Origin: Sciurus carolinensis
Lineage: Eukaryota; Chordata; Mammalia; Rodentia; Sciuridae
Direction: 5' to 3'
Length of the DNA stretch: 64,000 nucleotides
Assembly: GCF_902686445.1 (NCBI RefSeq)
Contig: NC_062223.1
Location: 45,447,998 to 45,511,997, forward strand
Shown here: positions 10,061-21,127 of the stretch, one piece after another
Layout of the letters: each line of letters begins with the position of its first letter
Position numbering within the stretch: position 1 is the first letter of the stretch
Made by a program: the position numbers and the translations under genes
The notes under the pieces: model-generated
Databases searched by the model: none
Told to the model about the DNA's origin: nothing
Seen by the model: only the letters and a program-made list of their open reading frames with translations

Positions 10061-11164
10061 AGAAAGCCTATGAGTTCTACTTAGAGACTCTCAGTTGTTT
10101 GGGAGTTGGTGATATTGGTTCGTCCCCGGGTATTTATTGAAAAGCAAATTGTCTCAGCCTAAAGACCTCCTTGCTGACCAAATCACCAACCATCACTATG
10201 GTAAATTATACCACTACTTAAAATTCCTTTGGGTAGAAGCTCAGTGACTCCTGGAATCTGTGAAAAAAGATTCAGGAAAGAATCAGACACTGACTGTCCC
10301 CTCTTCAGTCATCTGTTTAGCGCAGGTTTATCAGATAGCTATTGGTTTCTTGAGAGACTGGGACTGGAGACAAGTAGGCTTTATTGGTGGGAAGTTTGGT
10401 GGAGGGAGTGGATTGGGGGAGAAGGTGAGAATCACTATGAATGTTTTCACAATATGGAGTTCTCGCGCTGTGCTCAACACAGACTGGGTAAGCTAAGGCT
10501 CAAGGGTGAAGGAAAATACATCAGGTCCTGGATTAAGTATTTCATTTGTTTAGGGAACGTAAGTCATTCTTTTCGGCTGTCAGCAGCTGAACACACTTCC
10601 TTTGACTGCAGGATACCCCTTCCTGCTATCATACACATGATAGAAACTGAATAGGAAACAAGGTAATTTGTTTTTCCAGCTTCCTTTGCAGCTAGGATGC
10701 TGGTCTGAGACCCAGTTTCGCCAGTGTACCGTCCCAGCTGAGAATTGTCTGCTGCTGACATCCTGGGATAAGGACTGTGTGGCATTCATTCAGATGAGTG
10801 TGGTGGACCAATGGCAGCCACAGCTTACGTGTGATGGCAGCCATGACCATGATCATGGTGATGTGCATCTGGGGATAGTGGCCATAACTTGGCAGAGGTT
10901 TCTTCAAGGGACTAGCTCTGTGATGTAACTCTTGGTCATGCTCCCTCCTCCCGTGTCTATGGTTAGGTTAGGTTCCCAAATTTCTTAGAAATAATAAAGT
11001 TAGGTGGGCAGGTACAAGATTAGAATAGAATAGTTTGAGGAGCCATTTTGGAAAAAACCATTCTCATGGTAAAGGAAGACCAAACTCACTCTGTGAGTGG
11101 GTAAGTTGCTCCTGCTGAAGAGTTTGCTGCTTGCTTACAAGACAGTCTTCACTCTGTGGAAATG
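10061..11164. other. Unique sequence, no gene seen
   Basis: Two overlapping + frames (10229-10654, 141 codons, and 10260-10496, 78 codons) and a cluster of mutually antisense frames at 10564-10928 are present, with none protein-like. A 12-bp palindrome CCATGATCATGG lies within 10843-10860. Confidence 0.5.
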
Positions 11165-11335
11165 ATCGAGAAACGACACAGTAGTGTCAGGGGACTGGGT
11201 TCCAGTCCGAGCTCTGCCAAGGAGCTGGGTCACTCTGACAAGTCTATGCAACACCTGGAGGCTTCCATTTCTTTATCTGTAGGATGGGAATAGGAACCGT
11301 CCCACTTTACAGGGCTGTTCGGAGAGGTCAACCAG
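11165..11335 (+). repeat. MIR SINE
   Basis: GGGTTCCAGTCCGAGCTCTG, AGCTGGGTCACTCTGACAAG, TTCCATTTCTTTATCTGTAG and GGGCTGTTCGGAGAGG are the MIR core and 3' region in order. Confidence 0.75.
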
Positions 11336-11604
11336 ATGGGGCTTGTAACTGAGGTGGAGCAGACAGGAGGGAGTGCTGTCGTGGGACATGGGCTCAAGGA
11401 GGGTGTGAGAATCAGAGCAACCTTGGCAAAGAGGCCACAAAGGATGAGGACTGAATTTCTCCATGTGCAGGTGATTGGAGACACTAACTAGTCCCCTTAG
11501 TGTCCTGTTGGAGCATAGCTGTTATAGGAGGGGTGGAAGAGCAGATGCAAATGGAGGAAGGAAGGAGTGACAGAAGGTTCCAAGAATTACTTTAAGAAAT
11601 GTTG

Positions 11605-11730
11605 TTGGGCTGGAGTTGTAGCTCAGTGGTAGAGTGCTTGCCTGGCATGTGTGAGGCCCTGGGTTCACCACATATAAATAAATAAAATTTTTAAAAGATC
11701 CATTGACAACTAAAAAAAATATTAAAAAAA
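11605..11730 (+). mobile_element. ID SINE, long-tailed sciurid type
   Basis: A nearly intact ID body: GGGCTGGAGTTGTAGCTCAG, then GTGCTTGCCTGGCATGTGTG and GGCCCTGGGTTC, with RNA polymerase III A-box and B-box regions visible. The tail carries ATAAATAAATAAAA then CCATTGACAACTAAAAAAAA. An 11-bp TSD (AAGAAATGTTG at 11594-11604, AAGAAATTTTG at 11731-11741) has one mismatch. The best-preserved ID in the window. Confidence 0.95.
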
Positions 11731-11741
11731 AAGAAATTTTG

Positions 11742-12185
11742 TGAGGTAGTTAAGAGATAATTTGGGAGTAAGGGGTGGTATGCGATCAAGGGAGGTCTTA
11801 GTAATTTAAAAAAATTATTAGACGGGAGCATGTTAAGATACTTCCAGAGTCACAGATAGGGAGAGGGAGAAGTCGAATTATAAAAGAGAAAGGATGATTG
11901 CTACTGAGGACTCCTTGAAGGGCAGGAGATTCCATGGAAATCCTGGCCTTGAGAGCAAGAGGGACAGTGGCATGGGGTCACAGCAGGGGAGGAAGGAGCA
12001 GGCCCAGTGCAGATGTCACCTAAAATGTTCAGGCGGTGGAAGCTCAGAGTGTTCCCATTTGCTGGCTCCCTTTTTCTCTCTGATATAGGAGATCAAGTCT
12101 TCTGCTGAACGTAGGCAGAATAAGTCAGAGATTCAAGGTGAGCAGAAATGTTTAAATACTGATTGTGGAATAAGAGAATTAGTTA
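11742..12185. other. Unique sequence, purine-rich
   Basis: No repeat or gene recognised. A 64-codon + frame at 11894 has no recognisable features. Confidence 0.55.
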
Positions 12186-12189
12186 GGAT

Positions 12190-12460
12190 GTTGGCCAGGC
12201 TGCTCTAATGGCAGACTTCAGTGCAGTGGCTTCAACAAGACAGAGATGTATTTCTTTCCTACATAGCAGTACAGCTCTGGGACTGGCAGAGGAGCTCAGC
12301 AAGCAGTTTTGAGGGCCCAGGCTCTTTGCTGCCTATAGCTCTGCCATCCTTGGAGTGTTGCCTTCATCCACGTGGTTGCAGATGACCTGCCATCACATCT
12401 ATACTCCCAAGCGAACCAGAAAGAAAATGGATCACATGAATACCTGAGAAAGGGCAGTCC
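12190..12460. repeat. Old mammalian interspersed repeat, copy 1
   Basis: GGCTTCAACAAGACAGAGAT, TTTCTTTCCTACATAGCAG, GGGCCCAGGCTCTTTGCTGC, CTGCCATCCTTGGAGTGTTG and CATCCACGTGGTTGCAGATG are landmarks of a widespread ancient mammalian repeat whose name I cannot state with certainty. A second copy begins at 33945 in the same orientation. Confidence 0.7.
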
Positions 12461-12984
12461 AGGAGGTGGGAACATCAAGGACAATGCTCCGCTCTAAAAG
12501 TACTCAGGGAGGTCAGGTCAGTGTGCAAGTGGGTACTTGGAATAGAAGGGGTGAGGAGAGAGTCCAAGCCAGGTCAAGAACACTTTAGACCTGAAGGGGC
12601 TGTGGAGAAGATGTGGGTGCACATCAGGGAGGGGTTTTGATGGAGCATCAGGGAACCCATGTCCTACTAATGTCCAGAGAACTCAGAAAGTCTAGTGAAG
12701 GGAAAGGACCTGGTCTCCTACCTGTGCCCTTTGAGCACAGGGGAACTGGGGGTTCTCACTTCATACCCCCAACCATGTGGGTCTGTGAGTGGAGAAAGAC
12801 AGGAAGGAGAGTTTGATTTCTGTTTGGATTCTTCGTGCTTCTTGGAGAGTTCATTTTTAGGTTACTTCTCATGCTAGTTCATCTGTGAGCATGTGTGCGC
12901 ACACGCACACGCCAGGAGTAACAGGTAGGCTCAGGTTGAAGCCCCAGATACCATCTTACTATCAAGGCAGCCTTTGGGAAGCGA
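12461..12984. other. Unique sequence, no gene seen
   Basis: Overlapping 67- and 60-codon frames near 12613-12877 are not protein-like. A 12-bp palindrome GTGTGCGCACAC (12893-12904) sits in a short alternating purine-pyrimidine run that could form Z-DNA. Confidence 0.55.
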
Positions 12985-13125
12985 ATCAGTCTTCTGGAAC
13001 CTCCATTTCCTCCTCTACAAAATGGTGGCACGAGCAGAATACCAGTCATATATCTGTTGCGAAGATCAAGTTAGAGAAAGCATGTAAAACACAGTTCGGG
13101 AGTGTAGTAAATGCTCGCTCAATTG
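12985..13125 (+). repeat. MIR 3' half
   Basis: CCATTTCCTCCTCTACAAAA, AAGATCAAGTTAGAGAAAGC and GTAGTAAATGCTCGCTCAAT match the second half of MIR in order. Confidence 0.6.
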
Positions 13126-13894
13126 CAGCTGCCCCAGGATTATTATGTTTAATCAGAAGTATCTGCACATCATCATCCATTTTCTTCCCAATAAATTTCC
13201 TTTATTTATTGAATCAAAATGTCCACACAACTCAAAAGGTGCATTAGCATTTCAAAAATAAAAAAATCCCTGTTTTAAGCCAGCGTGTCTTTTCCTCTCC
13301 AGACCTTACCAGGCAGCTTGGAGTGTAGAGGGGAAGTTGTAGGTGACGCTTTTTGATGGGAAACCACCTGTCCATCCTTTTGTATTCTCCTCAGAGAAAT
13401 CTGTTGTCCTGGGAAGGCTTTTCTTTGCATAGCAGTTTGGCTAGAATGAAGCCCGGCTTCTTTGTGTCTGATCACACACTGGTTCCAGGACTCAGCACGG
13501 CGGGTGGAACAGCTTGTCTTTAGCAGGTGATGGTGGAGTGTCCTGCTGGTGGCCCCTTCTCCTTGCAGAGCTATGAGAACCCATGCCGTCTGTTCACGAG
13601 CTTTTCCATGAATGTGTGCATGTATCCGCACACCTGTGTGCATTCGCGTGTGTGCTGTTCTTGACAGACTCTCCCGAGGACTTGTTCTTCATCTTATCCC
13701 CCACTTGGCAATGTGGTGTGACTCTGTGTCACAGATGGACGGATGCATCTCCATCTGGGCTGCCTTCCAAGTGGTCAGGCCATTTTGGTTTTCCCTGAGG
13801 AGGTGGCAAGTAGCAATTGGCGAGGAGTTCCAGAGGTGGTCTCTCTCACCTGCAGACTGGGAGGGCTCTGGCCTTTGAGGCTGTCTGGTGTGGA
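13126..13894. other. Unique sequence with overlapping short frames
   Basis: Five frames of 63-122 codons overlap on both strands between 13275 and 13934. None has a recognisable domain, and the mutual overlap argues for chance. Confidence 0.5.
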
Positions 13895-14060
13895 GAATAA
13901 GAGCTTGAGCTTTATCAAACATTATCAAGTCTGAATCCCAGGTCCGACCCTTGGTAGCTGTGTCACTTCGGACAACTCACCACTCAGAGCCCCAGTTTCC
14001 TTGTCTGTGGAAGAATTCCTTGAGCATAGTGAGTGACCCATGAATGCCAAGTCACCGAGA
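13895..14060 (+). repeat. MIR SINE
   Basis: TCTGAATCCCAGGTCCGACC, TAGCTGTGTCACTTCGGACA, CAGAGCCCCAGTTTCCTTGT and CTGTGGAAGAATTCC are the MIR core in order. Confidence 0.75.
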
Positions 14061-14537
14061 TGACCTGGGTTCTTGGTTGTGCTGTGCACTAGAAAGGAGC
14101 CTTTCCCGTGTCATTCCCCTTGACGATCTGCTGGGAGGAACACATGGGGAACTTGGAAGTCCCTTCTAGGCCTGAGGTTCTCTGGGTCTACCAGGGGCTG
14201 TTCCAGAGGTCTTGGTTCCTTTGGCCCCTGTCTGTCCCTCCTGAATGACCCCTCTTTCCTCCGGTGAATCATTCCTGCCAGGGACTACATAGCCCACTAT
14301 CTCCAATCTTTAAACCATTTCCCCCTCGTCCTTGTCCTTTACTGAATGTCTGGTCTCTTTCCCAGTGAAGGTCCTGAACCCTTCATCTGTGTATTTCTTC
14401 AGTTTCATAGGAGCAGGAGCCTAGGGGAACAAGATAAATGACATGAGGAGCAGGCACTGTGCAGGTGTCTCACTTCCTCCCGAGTTCCGGCCCAGGTGAA
14501 GCACTGAGAAGACGCCTCCTTTGTTGCTCTTCTCTAC
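14061..14537. other. Unique sequence, no gene seen
   Basis: Nothing recognised up to the LTR boundary. The segment just before it (14500-14535) has pyrimidine-rich CTCCTTTGTTGCTC. Confidence 0.55.
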
Positions 14538-14965
14538 TTGTGGTGATCCTTTTTATGTATCATCTTGGCTGGGCCATGGTGCCTAGATCTCTGGTCAAGC
14601 GTTCTTCTAAATATTGTCATGAGGGTGTTGTGCATGAGATTTACATTTAAACCAGTGGACTGTGAGTAAAGCGGTTTGCCCTCCATAGTGTGGGTGGGCC
14701 TCATCAGTTGAAGGCCTGAGCTGATCAAGGTTGACTGCCACCGAGCAAGAGGACTCCTGAAGCAGACGACTTTCAGACTTGGACGGCAACATCAGCTCTG
14801 TGATGGCTTTTGGACTTGAATTTTCCGAGTCTCCATCTTGCCCACTCCCCACACCCCTGTCAGATTTCGGACTTGCCAAGCCTCTTCAATTGCACGAACC
14901 AATTCCTTAAAAGAATTCTCTCTCTGTAGATTTGTATATCTACATCTCTCTGTATTTTTGTTTAC
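14538..14965 (+). mobile_element. ERVL-type solo LTR (MLT2-like), + copy
   Basis: The copy opens TGTGGTGATCCTTTTTATGT and ATCTTGGCTGGGCCATGGTG, and passes AACCAGTGGACTGTGAGTAA, GCGGTTTGCCCTCCATAGTG, TGGGTGGGCCTCATCAG, AGGACTCCTGAAGCAGACGA, TCGGACTTGCCAAGCCTC and CCAATTCCTTAAAAGAATTC. This matches the order of ERVL LTRs of the MLT2 group. The 3' end (GACTAATACA) is missing. An opposite-strand copy lies 1 kb downstream. No internal retroviral genes remain. Confidence 0.8.
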
Positions 14966-15016
14966 CACCAGCCCACGGATAGAAAAACACAACCACAGAC
15001 AGAAAATATCTGGGAA

Positions 15017-15245
15017 GCCAGGTGTGGGGGCGCACACCTGTAATCCCATTGACTCAGGAGGCTAAGGCAGGAGGGTCAAAAGTTCAAAGCCAGCCTCAGC
15101 AACACAGTGAGGCCCTACAACTTTGAGGCCCTGTCTCAAAAATAAATAAATAAATAAATAATAGATAGATAGATAAATAAAAAGGGTTGGTGATGTGGTT
15201 CAGAAGTAAAATGCCCTGGGTTCCACCCCTGGTACCAAGAGCAGG
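15017..15245 (+). mobile_element. B1-dID composite SINE
   Basis: The left half is a 7SL-derived B1-like monomer (GCCAGGTGTGGGGGCGCACA, CTGTAATCCC, CAGCCTCAGCAACACAGTGA, CCCTGTCTCAAAA). An expanded AAAT/AGAT linker (15139-15182) follows. The right half is an ID unit (GGGTTGGTGATGTGGTTCAG, CCTGGTACC). A poorly matched flanking repeat is possible (15001-15016 and about 15262-15280). A 10-bp extra CTACAACTTT-type segment near 15115 duplicates GAGGCCCT. Confidence 0.9.
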
Positions 15246-15261
15246 GGGGAGGATAGAAAGA

Positions 15262-15959
15262 AAGAAAAATAGCTTTGGGAAAGTAATTGTGCTCAACATA
15301 TAAAGACTTTTTTCCTTGTCATTATTTCCCAAACTATGCAATATAACAGCTATTTATGTAGCAATTTCATTGTGTTAATGGTCTCCTAGAAATGATTTAA
15401 AGTATATGGGAGGATGTGTGTAGGTTATATGCAAATACTATGCCATTTTATATTAGGGACTTGGGCCTCTGTGGATTTTGGTATCCAGGAGTCGTGGAAC
15501 CAATCCTCCATGGACTCAGAGGATTGCTGCTCACCTTGCAAAGTGACCTGGGAGCTCTTCCTCTTTCCCTCTCCCCCTGTGTTTGTTTCAGAGCATGAAT
15601 AGAAACATCTCATCCTTCCCTTGTGGGTTTGTCATCCTTCATGAGCCTTGAGGGAGAATCTTTTCTCTTTTGTTCTGCCACAGATCAATGAGTCCTCCTG
15701 AGTCACCCCTGCATTGATCACAGGGGGACCAGATCCAAAGTGCCTCCCTTTGGTGTTCCCCTTGATAAAAAAAAATGGCATAGACATTATAAGAATGAGG
15801 AGTCAATAGACTCAGGAACAAAGAATAAAGGTCCCACACTGGAGACCTTTCAGCATGTATCTGTTGTCCTGGTGGCTTTTGAAAAATTTTTGAACTGAGA
15901 TATATACATGGAGTTACTTAGGTCATTTTGAGAGCTGAGAAGTTCCAAGATGTGCATCT
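15262..15959. other. Unique sequence, no gene seen
   Basis: Paired + frames at 15414-15602 and an antisense frame at 15425-15613 share the same DNA and are not supported as coding. No repeat identified. Confidence 0.55.
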
Positions 15960-16328
15960 TTAGACAGGAGAACCAGGGAAGCCAGTGGCTGAATCCAAGC
16001 TTCTGGAGCCAGGGGGTGGCCTGTGGTATAAGTCCCAGTGTCCGAAAGTCTAAGAACCTAGAGTTCTGATGTCTAGGGGCAGGAGGATATGGATGTCCCA
16101 GCTCTCAGAGAGAAGTCTCCCTTTCTGTCTTTTTGTTCACATGGGCCCTCAATGGATTGCATGGTGCCTGCCCACACTGAGAGATGCAGGTTTTGTTTAC
16201 TCAGTCCACTGACTTGAATGCCAGTTTCTTCTGGAAATGCCCTTATAGACATACACAGAAATAATGCTTTGCCAGCTATCTGGGTATCCCTTAATCCAGT
16301 CAAGTTGTCACAATAAAATACCCATCGT
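15960..16328 (-). mobile_element. ERVL-type solo LTR (MLT2-like), - copy
   Basis: Reverse orientation of the same LTR group as at 14538: GGATATGGATGTCCCAGCTC, TTTTTGTTCACATGGGCCCT, CAATGGATTGCATGGTGCC, CCCACACTGAGAG, TTTACTCAGTCCACTGACTT, AATAATGCTTTGCCAGCTAT, CTGGGTATCCC and CAGTCAAGTTGTCAC, ending at the LTR start. It retains the part corresponding to the 5' ~370 bp. Together with the + copy it makes an inverted pair spaced about 1 kb apart. Confidence 0.85.
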
Positions 16329-16608
16329 AGGGCCAGTCTTTCCCTCTCCTTCTCTCTCTCTCATTTACTTATATTGGTTGAAACCCATCAAAAGTGGTGT
16401 TTTTCTATACTTTTAGAAATTGGCAAGTGGAGGTAAAGCAGCATCACAAGCCAGCATCACACATGGACAGACTCCAAGCTCTCCCTGTCAGAATATGAAG
16501 CATTCTGGGCAAGCTGGCCAGCTGCAGCAGAGGTGGAATAAAGAACTCGCCAGCCCTACTTGGCCTAGAACAGTGGGCCTAGAATGAGGATGGTTACAAA
16601 CAGCAGTG

Positions 16609-16819
16609 CGGCCAGGCATGGTGGCACAAGTCTGTGCTCCCAGCTGCCCCGGAGGCTGAGGCAGGAGGATTCAGGCTTTGAGGCCAGCCAGCCTCAGCAA
16701 CTTGGGGAGAACTTGTCACAAAATAAAGAGCAAAAAGGGCTGGGAATGTAGGTCAGTGATAGAGTGCTTGCCTAGTATGTGTGAGGTTCTGCTTTTTTTT
16801 TGTTGTTGTTCAAAAAACA
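16609..16819 (+). mobile_element. B1-dID composite SINE with TSD
   Basis: A B1-like monomer (GGCCAGGCATGGTGGCACAA, GGAGGCTGAGGCAGGAGGAT, GCCAGCCTCAGCAACTTGG) is followed by a short A-rich linker and an ID half (GGGCTGGGAATGTAGGTCAG, AGAGTGCTTGCCTAGTATGT, GTGAGGTTCTG). The tail is TTTTTTTTTGTTGTTGTTC instead of A-rich, an oddity. The direct repeat AAACAGCAGTG is exact (16598-16608, 16820-16830). Confidence 0.9.
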
Positions 16820-17089
16820 AAACAGCAGTGAGCTTTTGTTGAGATAAATGAGCAAAGAACCTCTGGGTGCCTGTAAGTTCTAGAAGCATTAGCCAGCAAG
16901 ATCCTACGCCCAAGACAACCGGCTGAAAATCTCCAAGAAGTTCAATGATGCCCCAAACTCAAGACAAGTTTAACAAGCAGCTGAGCATTTCTCCCCCGTT
17001 TTTGGATAACAGTTTTTGTAAGTGACATTTTGTTGCAAAGTCTTGTCCATCCATCAATCCTTGCCCATCCTTCTGTTGCCTTCCCAAGT

Positions 17090-17830
17090 CGGCAGTGCCC
17101 CTTCCCAGCCCACCTGGCACCAGATGTTCTGTCAGCCACCACTGTGTGTCCCGCGTCCTCCGAGTGGCAGCCTGCGAAATCTCAGGCGACATTCACCTGG
17201 AAGCGCTTAGCCCTCAACAGCTGCAGCCCCTTGATTACCTTGCCCGCCTCGGCAGCTCCGTGCCGCCACCGTATCAATTGCTTGTCAATTCGGTTTAGCG
17301 ATGACTTTGACTGACTGGGATGAGGGGAGCGGAAGTGGGGTGGAGGCGAATGGTTAAAATTAATTGCTACATAAGAAAAAATTGAAAGATAATTATTCCT
17401 GCTTTCCTGTCAGCGCTCGAGGGTAGATGACCTCATTAACTTGCAGCTTGTACACAATTCAATTACTAGGAGATGGAAAATACATTTTTAATTACCTCAG
17501 TGGCCTGCGTACCATTCATCTCCATTTGTGCGGCTGTTTAATTTTTTTTTTTTTTAAACTGTTGTGCTCTGAAGAAGTCGCACCATCTTAGGGAGGTTGT
17601 CATAAAAGCCGGTCCCTTGCTCTTATTGTTCCTGCTTAAGGTGGGATATTAAATGTGGGAGATTAACCCCTCGATACCAGGTGAGTTGCCAGGCGACCTT
17701 TACTACAGTAATGTGTTTTTAATTAGCTTGTTCTATCAGAAAATTCCCAGCTCCTAGTGAGAGAGAATTCATGAGGATAATATTTGATTTCCAGTCACTG
17801 AAAGAAGAAATTAGAAGCAATGGAAAACAT
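17090..17830. promoter_or_regulatory. CpG patch plus homeobox-rich candidate enhancer
   Basis: The stretch 17100-17300 has about 14 CpG dinucleotides in 200 bp (CCCGCG, GCCCGCCTCGG, CCGTGCCGCCACCGT), far above its neighbours. It passes into an AT-rich, repeat-free block to 17830 with many TAAT cores: TTAATTGC (17360 region), GATAATTATTCC (17389), TTAATTACC (17491) and TTTAATTAGC (17718). Such sharply bounded repeat-free blocks are typical of conserved developmental enhancers. Small + frames at 17022-17314 arise from the GC patch and are not supported. Confidence 0.5.
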
Positions 17831-19294
17831 GGAAATCAGCAAGGTGGGCCAGCACCAATTTCCACATGGACCCAAAGGAGAATTCTAGTCCTATTTTGAT
17901 GTTTATTTCACTGATTGAATTAATGATGACTTAATTATCTTAAGTGCATCCTTTGACATTTAGAAAACTGTCTACGCTGCAGATGGTTTTGCAGCAATTC
18001 TTGGATGTATGTTGGTGCTGTTGCTCTCAGAATCAATTGTGTGCAGGAGGGTAACGGTCCCCTCTCTGTGTCTCAGTCTCCCATCCCCAAAGTACCCTGA
18101 GTATGAACTCCCAAATACTCTGAAGCAGAGTAGATGGGACACCTACTGGATGAAACCATCCCTGTGGGACCTGCTCCTACCACATAGCCACACAGCAACG
18201 AGAGGCTACTCTTTCCTCTATGTACAGAACTTGAGGACAGTTAAGTTTCTAGATTATATTTGTAAAGAATCTTTGACCTATATATTTGGGGATTTGTGGG
18301 TTCTGTTTGTCAAGGAAGCTCATTTGTAGGTACAGACTCCAAGAATATTGTTCATTAATTATGATGGTCAAGTGCCTCATATACTAGAAGTGTCATGTAT
18401 TTGTAGTATATTTCCCAAAGTCTGGATGGCCTTGAATCAACTGGCTATTGCATCTGTTTGGATATAGTACCACAATCAAAAGCATTTCTCTTGAACCATA
18501 CCTAAATGAGACTGTGGAACAGGTGTTAATTCTGCCAGGGCCACATTTGTAAAGGAAATCCTTCCTCCCTCCCTGTCAACAACCTCCCTCTCTTTAGGCA
18601 TCCATACTTGAGCTCCGGGACAGTGACTGAACTCTGGCTGGACAAGGGATGAATAAGAGATAGCCTTCGTGGTGCTCATGGTCCACAGGGGAGATGCGCA
18701 TGTAAATCAGTAACCTACAGTATTGCCTGATAAGTATATCGATGAAGTATTACTGAATACACATTACTAGAAGAGGCAGTGATTAATATTTTCCAAGGTG
18801 TTCAGGAATGCCTCTGTTCCAGAAAGCTTGTTTTGTTTCTAGCTCATGTTCTAGGGAAGGGTCTGATCCTATTGAGTGATCTGTACTTAGATTTCTGACA
18901 GTCAGGCCCAGAGCTCAAATGACTTTAAGAAGTTGGGGATTAAGATGTGCTTTTGAGGAGGGACCAGGTCTGAAATGTCACTCGTCTTGGGGTTCTTTGG
19001 GATCACTGAGGACCTTGTCCATACAGTTGTGAGAATTTGTCTATAAGAGTTAAATAGATTATCCAAGGTTCTCTCCAGCAGTGGGCTCTATATGTTTAGC
19101 AGTGAACTCTACAGGGAAAAAAAATTATTATAAATTTAACTGATGTAAAAGATATGTAGCTCACAACTTAAAAATAATATGGAAATATGCAATACATGTT
19201 AATATAAATCTCATGTAGTCAATTGGTGATCATGGAATGCTTTAAGTGATTTTTACCTAATTTGTGAAACTGTAGCCAACCTATGGTTGTGATT
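17831..19294. other. Unique sequence, no gene seen
   Basis: About 1.5 kb with no recognised repeat. A 106-codon + frame at 18009-18329 and a 67-codon - frame at 18476-18679 have no recognisable domains. The first ~150 bp (AT-rich, TTAATGATGACTTAATTATC near 17920) may extend the preceding candidate element. Confidence 0.5.
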
Positions 19295-20575
19295 TTTTTG
19301 TGTGTGTTTTATTTTTTCTTCCACATTGGTTATTGGTGCATTACAGTTGTACGGCATGATGGAATTTGTTGTTACATATTTGTACATGCAAACAATATAA
19401 TTTAGCCAACATCACTCCTCACATTGCCTGTGCCTATATGTTGACCTTTTTCCCCTCCCTCCCAACCTTCCATCCCTTGTTCCTTTTCCTCTACTGAACT
19501 GCCTTCAATTTCCATGAGATACACCCCTACCTTTCTGTACCTTTTTCCTCTCTAACTTCTGCCTGGGAGAGAAAACGTGTCCCTTGACTTTCTGAGTTTG
19601 ACTTTTTTTTACTTAACATCATGGTCTCTAGTCCATTCATAATTTCTTCTTTTTTTATGACTGAATAAAATTCCATTGTGTGTATTTACCACATTTTCTT
19701 TATCCATCCATTCATCCATTAATGGACACCTCGCTGTAGCTATTGTGAATTGTGCTGCTATAAACATGGGTGTGCATGTATCACTGTAGTATGATGACTT
19801 TAATTCTTTAGGATAAGTACCGATCAGTGATAAAGCTGGGTCAGATGGTGGTTCCATGCCCATTCTTTTGAGGAACCTCTATACTTATTTGGATAGTGAT
19901 TGTACTAATTTACTGTTCCACCAACACTGTAGAAGTGTTGATTTTTCTCCACATCCTCTCCAGTGTTTATTATTTGTTTTCTTGATGACTGCCGTTCTGA
20001 CTGTTATGAGATGAAATCTCACCGTAGTTTTGATTTTGGATTTCCCTAATTACTGATGATGTTGAACATTTTCATATGTTTTTTGGCCAACATCCAATAT
20101 ATGGGCAACATCCCTTGCCCATTTTTTCTTCCTATATTTGTTGAGAAGTGTCTGTTTAATTCATTTGGCCATTAATTGGGTTATTTGACTTTTTCAGTAT
20201 AAAGTTTTTTGAGTTCTTTATATAGTCTATATATTAATCCTCTGTCAGAAGAGTAGCTAGCAAAGATTTTTCTCCCATTCTGTAGGGAGAATATTGACAT
20301 TCCTAATTGTTTCCTTTGCTGTGTAGAAGCTTTTTGATTTGACACCACCCCATTTATTAACTCTTGACATGATTTCCTGAGCTTTAAGGGTCCAACTGAG
20401 AAAATCATTGTCTGTGCCTATATGTTGACCCTAGGTTTTCTTCTAGGAGTTGCACAGTTTGTTCTAATTACCAGGTCTTTTATCCATTTTGAGTTGATTT
20501 TTGTGCATGGTTAGATACAAGGATCTAGTTTGATTTTTTCCACATATAGATAACCAGTTTTCCCAGCATTATGCT
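19295..20575 (-). mobile_element. 5'-truncated LINE-1, 3' end
   Basis: On the - strand this is the last ~1.3 kb of an L1: the end of the ORF2 region then the 3' untranslated region. Landmarks on the + strand are TGACTGAATAAAATTCCATT, CTATTGTGAATTGTGCTGCT, CTGTTCCACCAACACTGTAG, TCTCCACATCCTCTCCAGTG, GAGATGAAATCTCACCGTAG and CAGTTTTCCCAGCATTATG. It is 5'-truncated near 20575. Frames are broken by stops and shifts, so it is inactive, but it is much less decayed than the other L1 fragments here. Confidence 0.95.
19609..20408 (-). pseudogene. L1 ORF2 C-terminal remnant
   Basis: The - frame 20181-20408 has NGRKIFASYSSDRGLIYRLY, like the L1 ORF2 segment before the zinc-knuckle-like C-terminus. The - frame 19609-19863 has LIGTYPKELKSSYYSDTC and PMFIAAQFTIATARCP, the well-known C-terminal stretch of ORF2, ending at a stop near 19609. 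The two are separated by frame breaks. The reverse transcriptase and endonuclease domains lie upstream and are absent because of 5' truncation. Confidence 0.85.
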
Positions 20576-21118
20576 TGCAATTTAACCATTATTTGCCAAA
20601 ATCTGACTACAAATAAATGCTCGATTACACTCTGATTGAACAAAGAAGTTGCTCACATCACTGATGAATGAATACATTCTGATATGAATATGATACGGCA
20701 AGGACATATAAGAACTTTACTTATTTGCCCATGATGTGAAATACTTCCTCAGTGGGGCAGATAGTAGTACTCTAATATCAGAAGGATATTTCCTCAATTT
20801 TTTGTGCTGTTCACTAAATTAATAGCTACAAAGGTGGCACAGTTTAGGTTTAATCTAGGTGAACATTTTGCCATCACTTTAAGTCTAGATAATCAATAAA
20901 ACATACATTGAGTCCTGGTTTGTAGTGTTTGCCAATTTCCATGGTGTAAATACTCCTAACATGACCAGCTTCAAGCTACCAATGAGAGGTCATGGAATGC
21001 AGGGGTGGGAAGAAATGTGAAGCATCATGAGACAGTATTTCCTCCACACAGTTTTAAGGGCATATTAAATGATGTAAATTATTTAGGAAATGATGAGTTC
21101 TGAGTGCTATATTTATTA
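20576..21118. other. AT-rich sequence, unclassified
   Basis: No gene recognised. It could be an older L1 fragment beside the L1 end, but I see no consensus block. Confidence 0.5.
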
Positions 21119-21127
21119 TCTTTGTTT

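Noticed and set aside
11605..11730. Possible tRNA gene
   Set aside because: The A-box/B-box-like sequence belongs to an ID SINE derived from a tRNA, with a SINE tail and target-site duplication. It does not fold as a functional tRNA gene.
19295..20575. Active LINE-1
   Set aside because: It is 5'-truncated to the last 1.3 kb and its remaining ORF2 part is broken.
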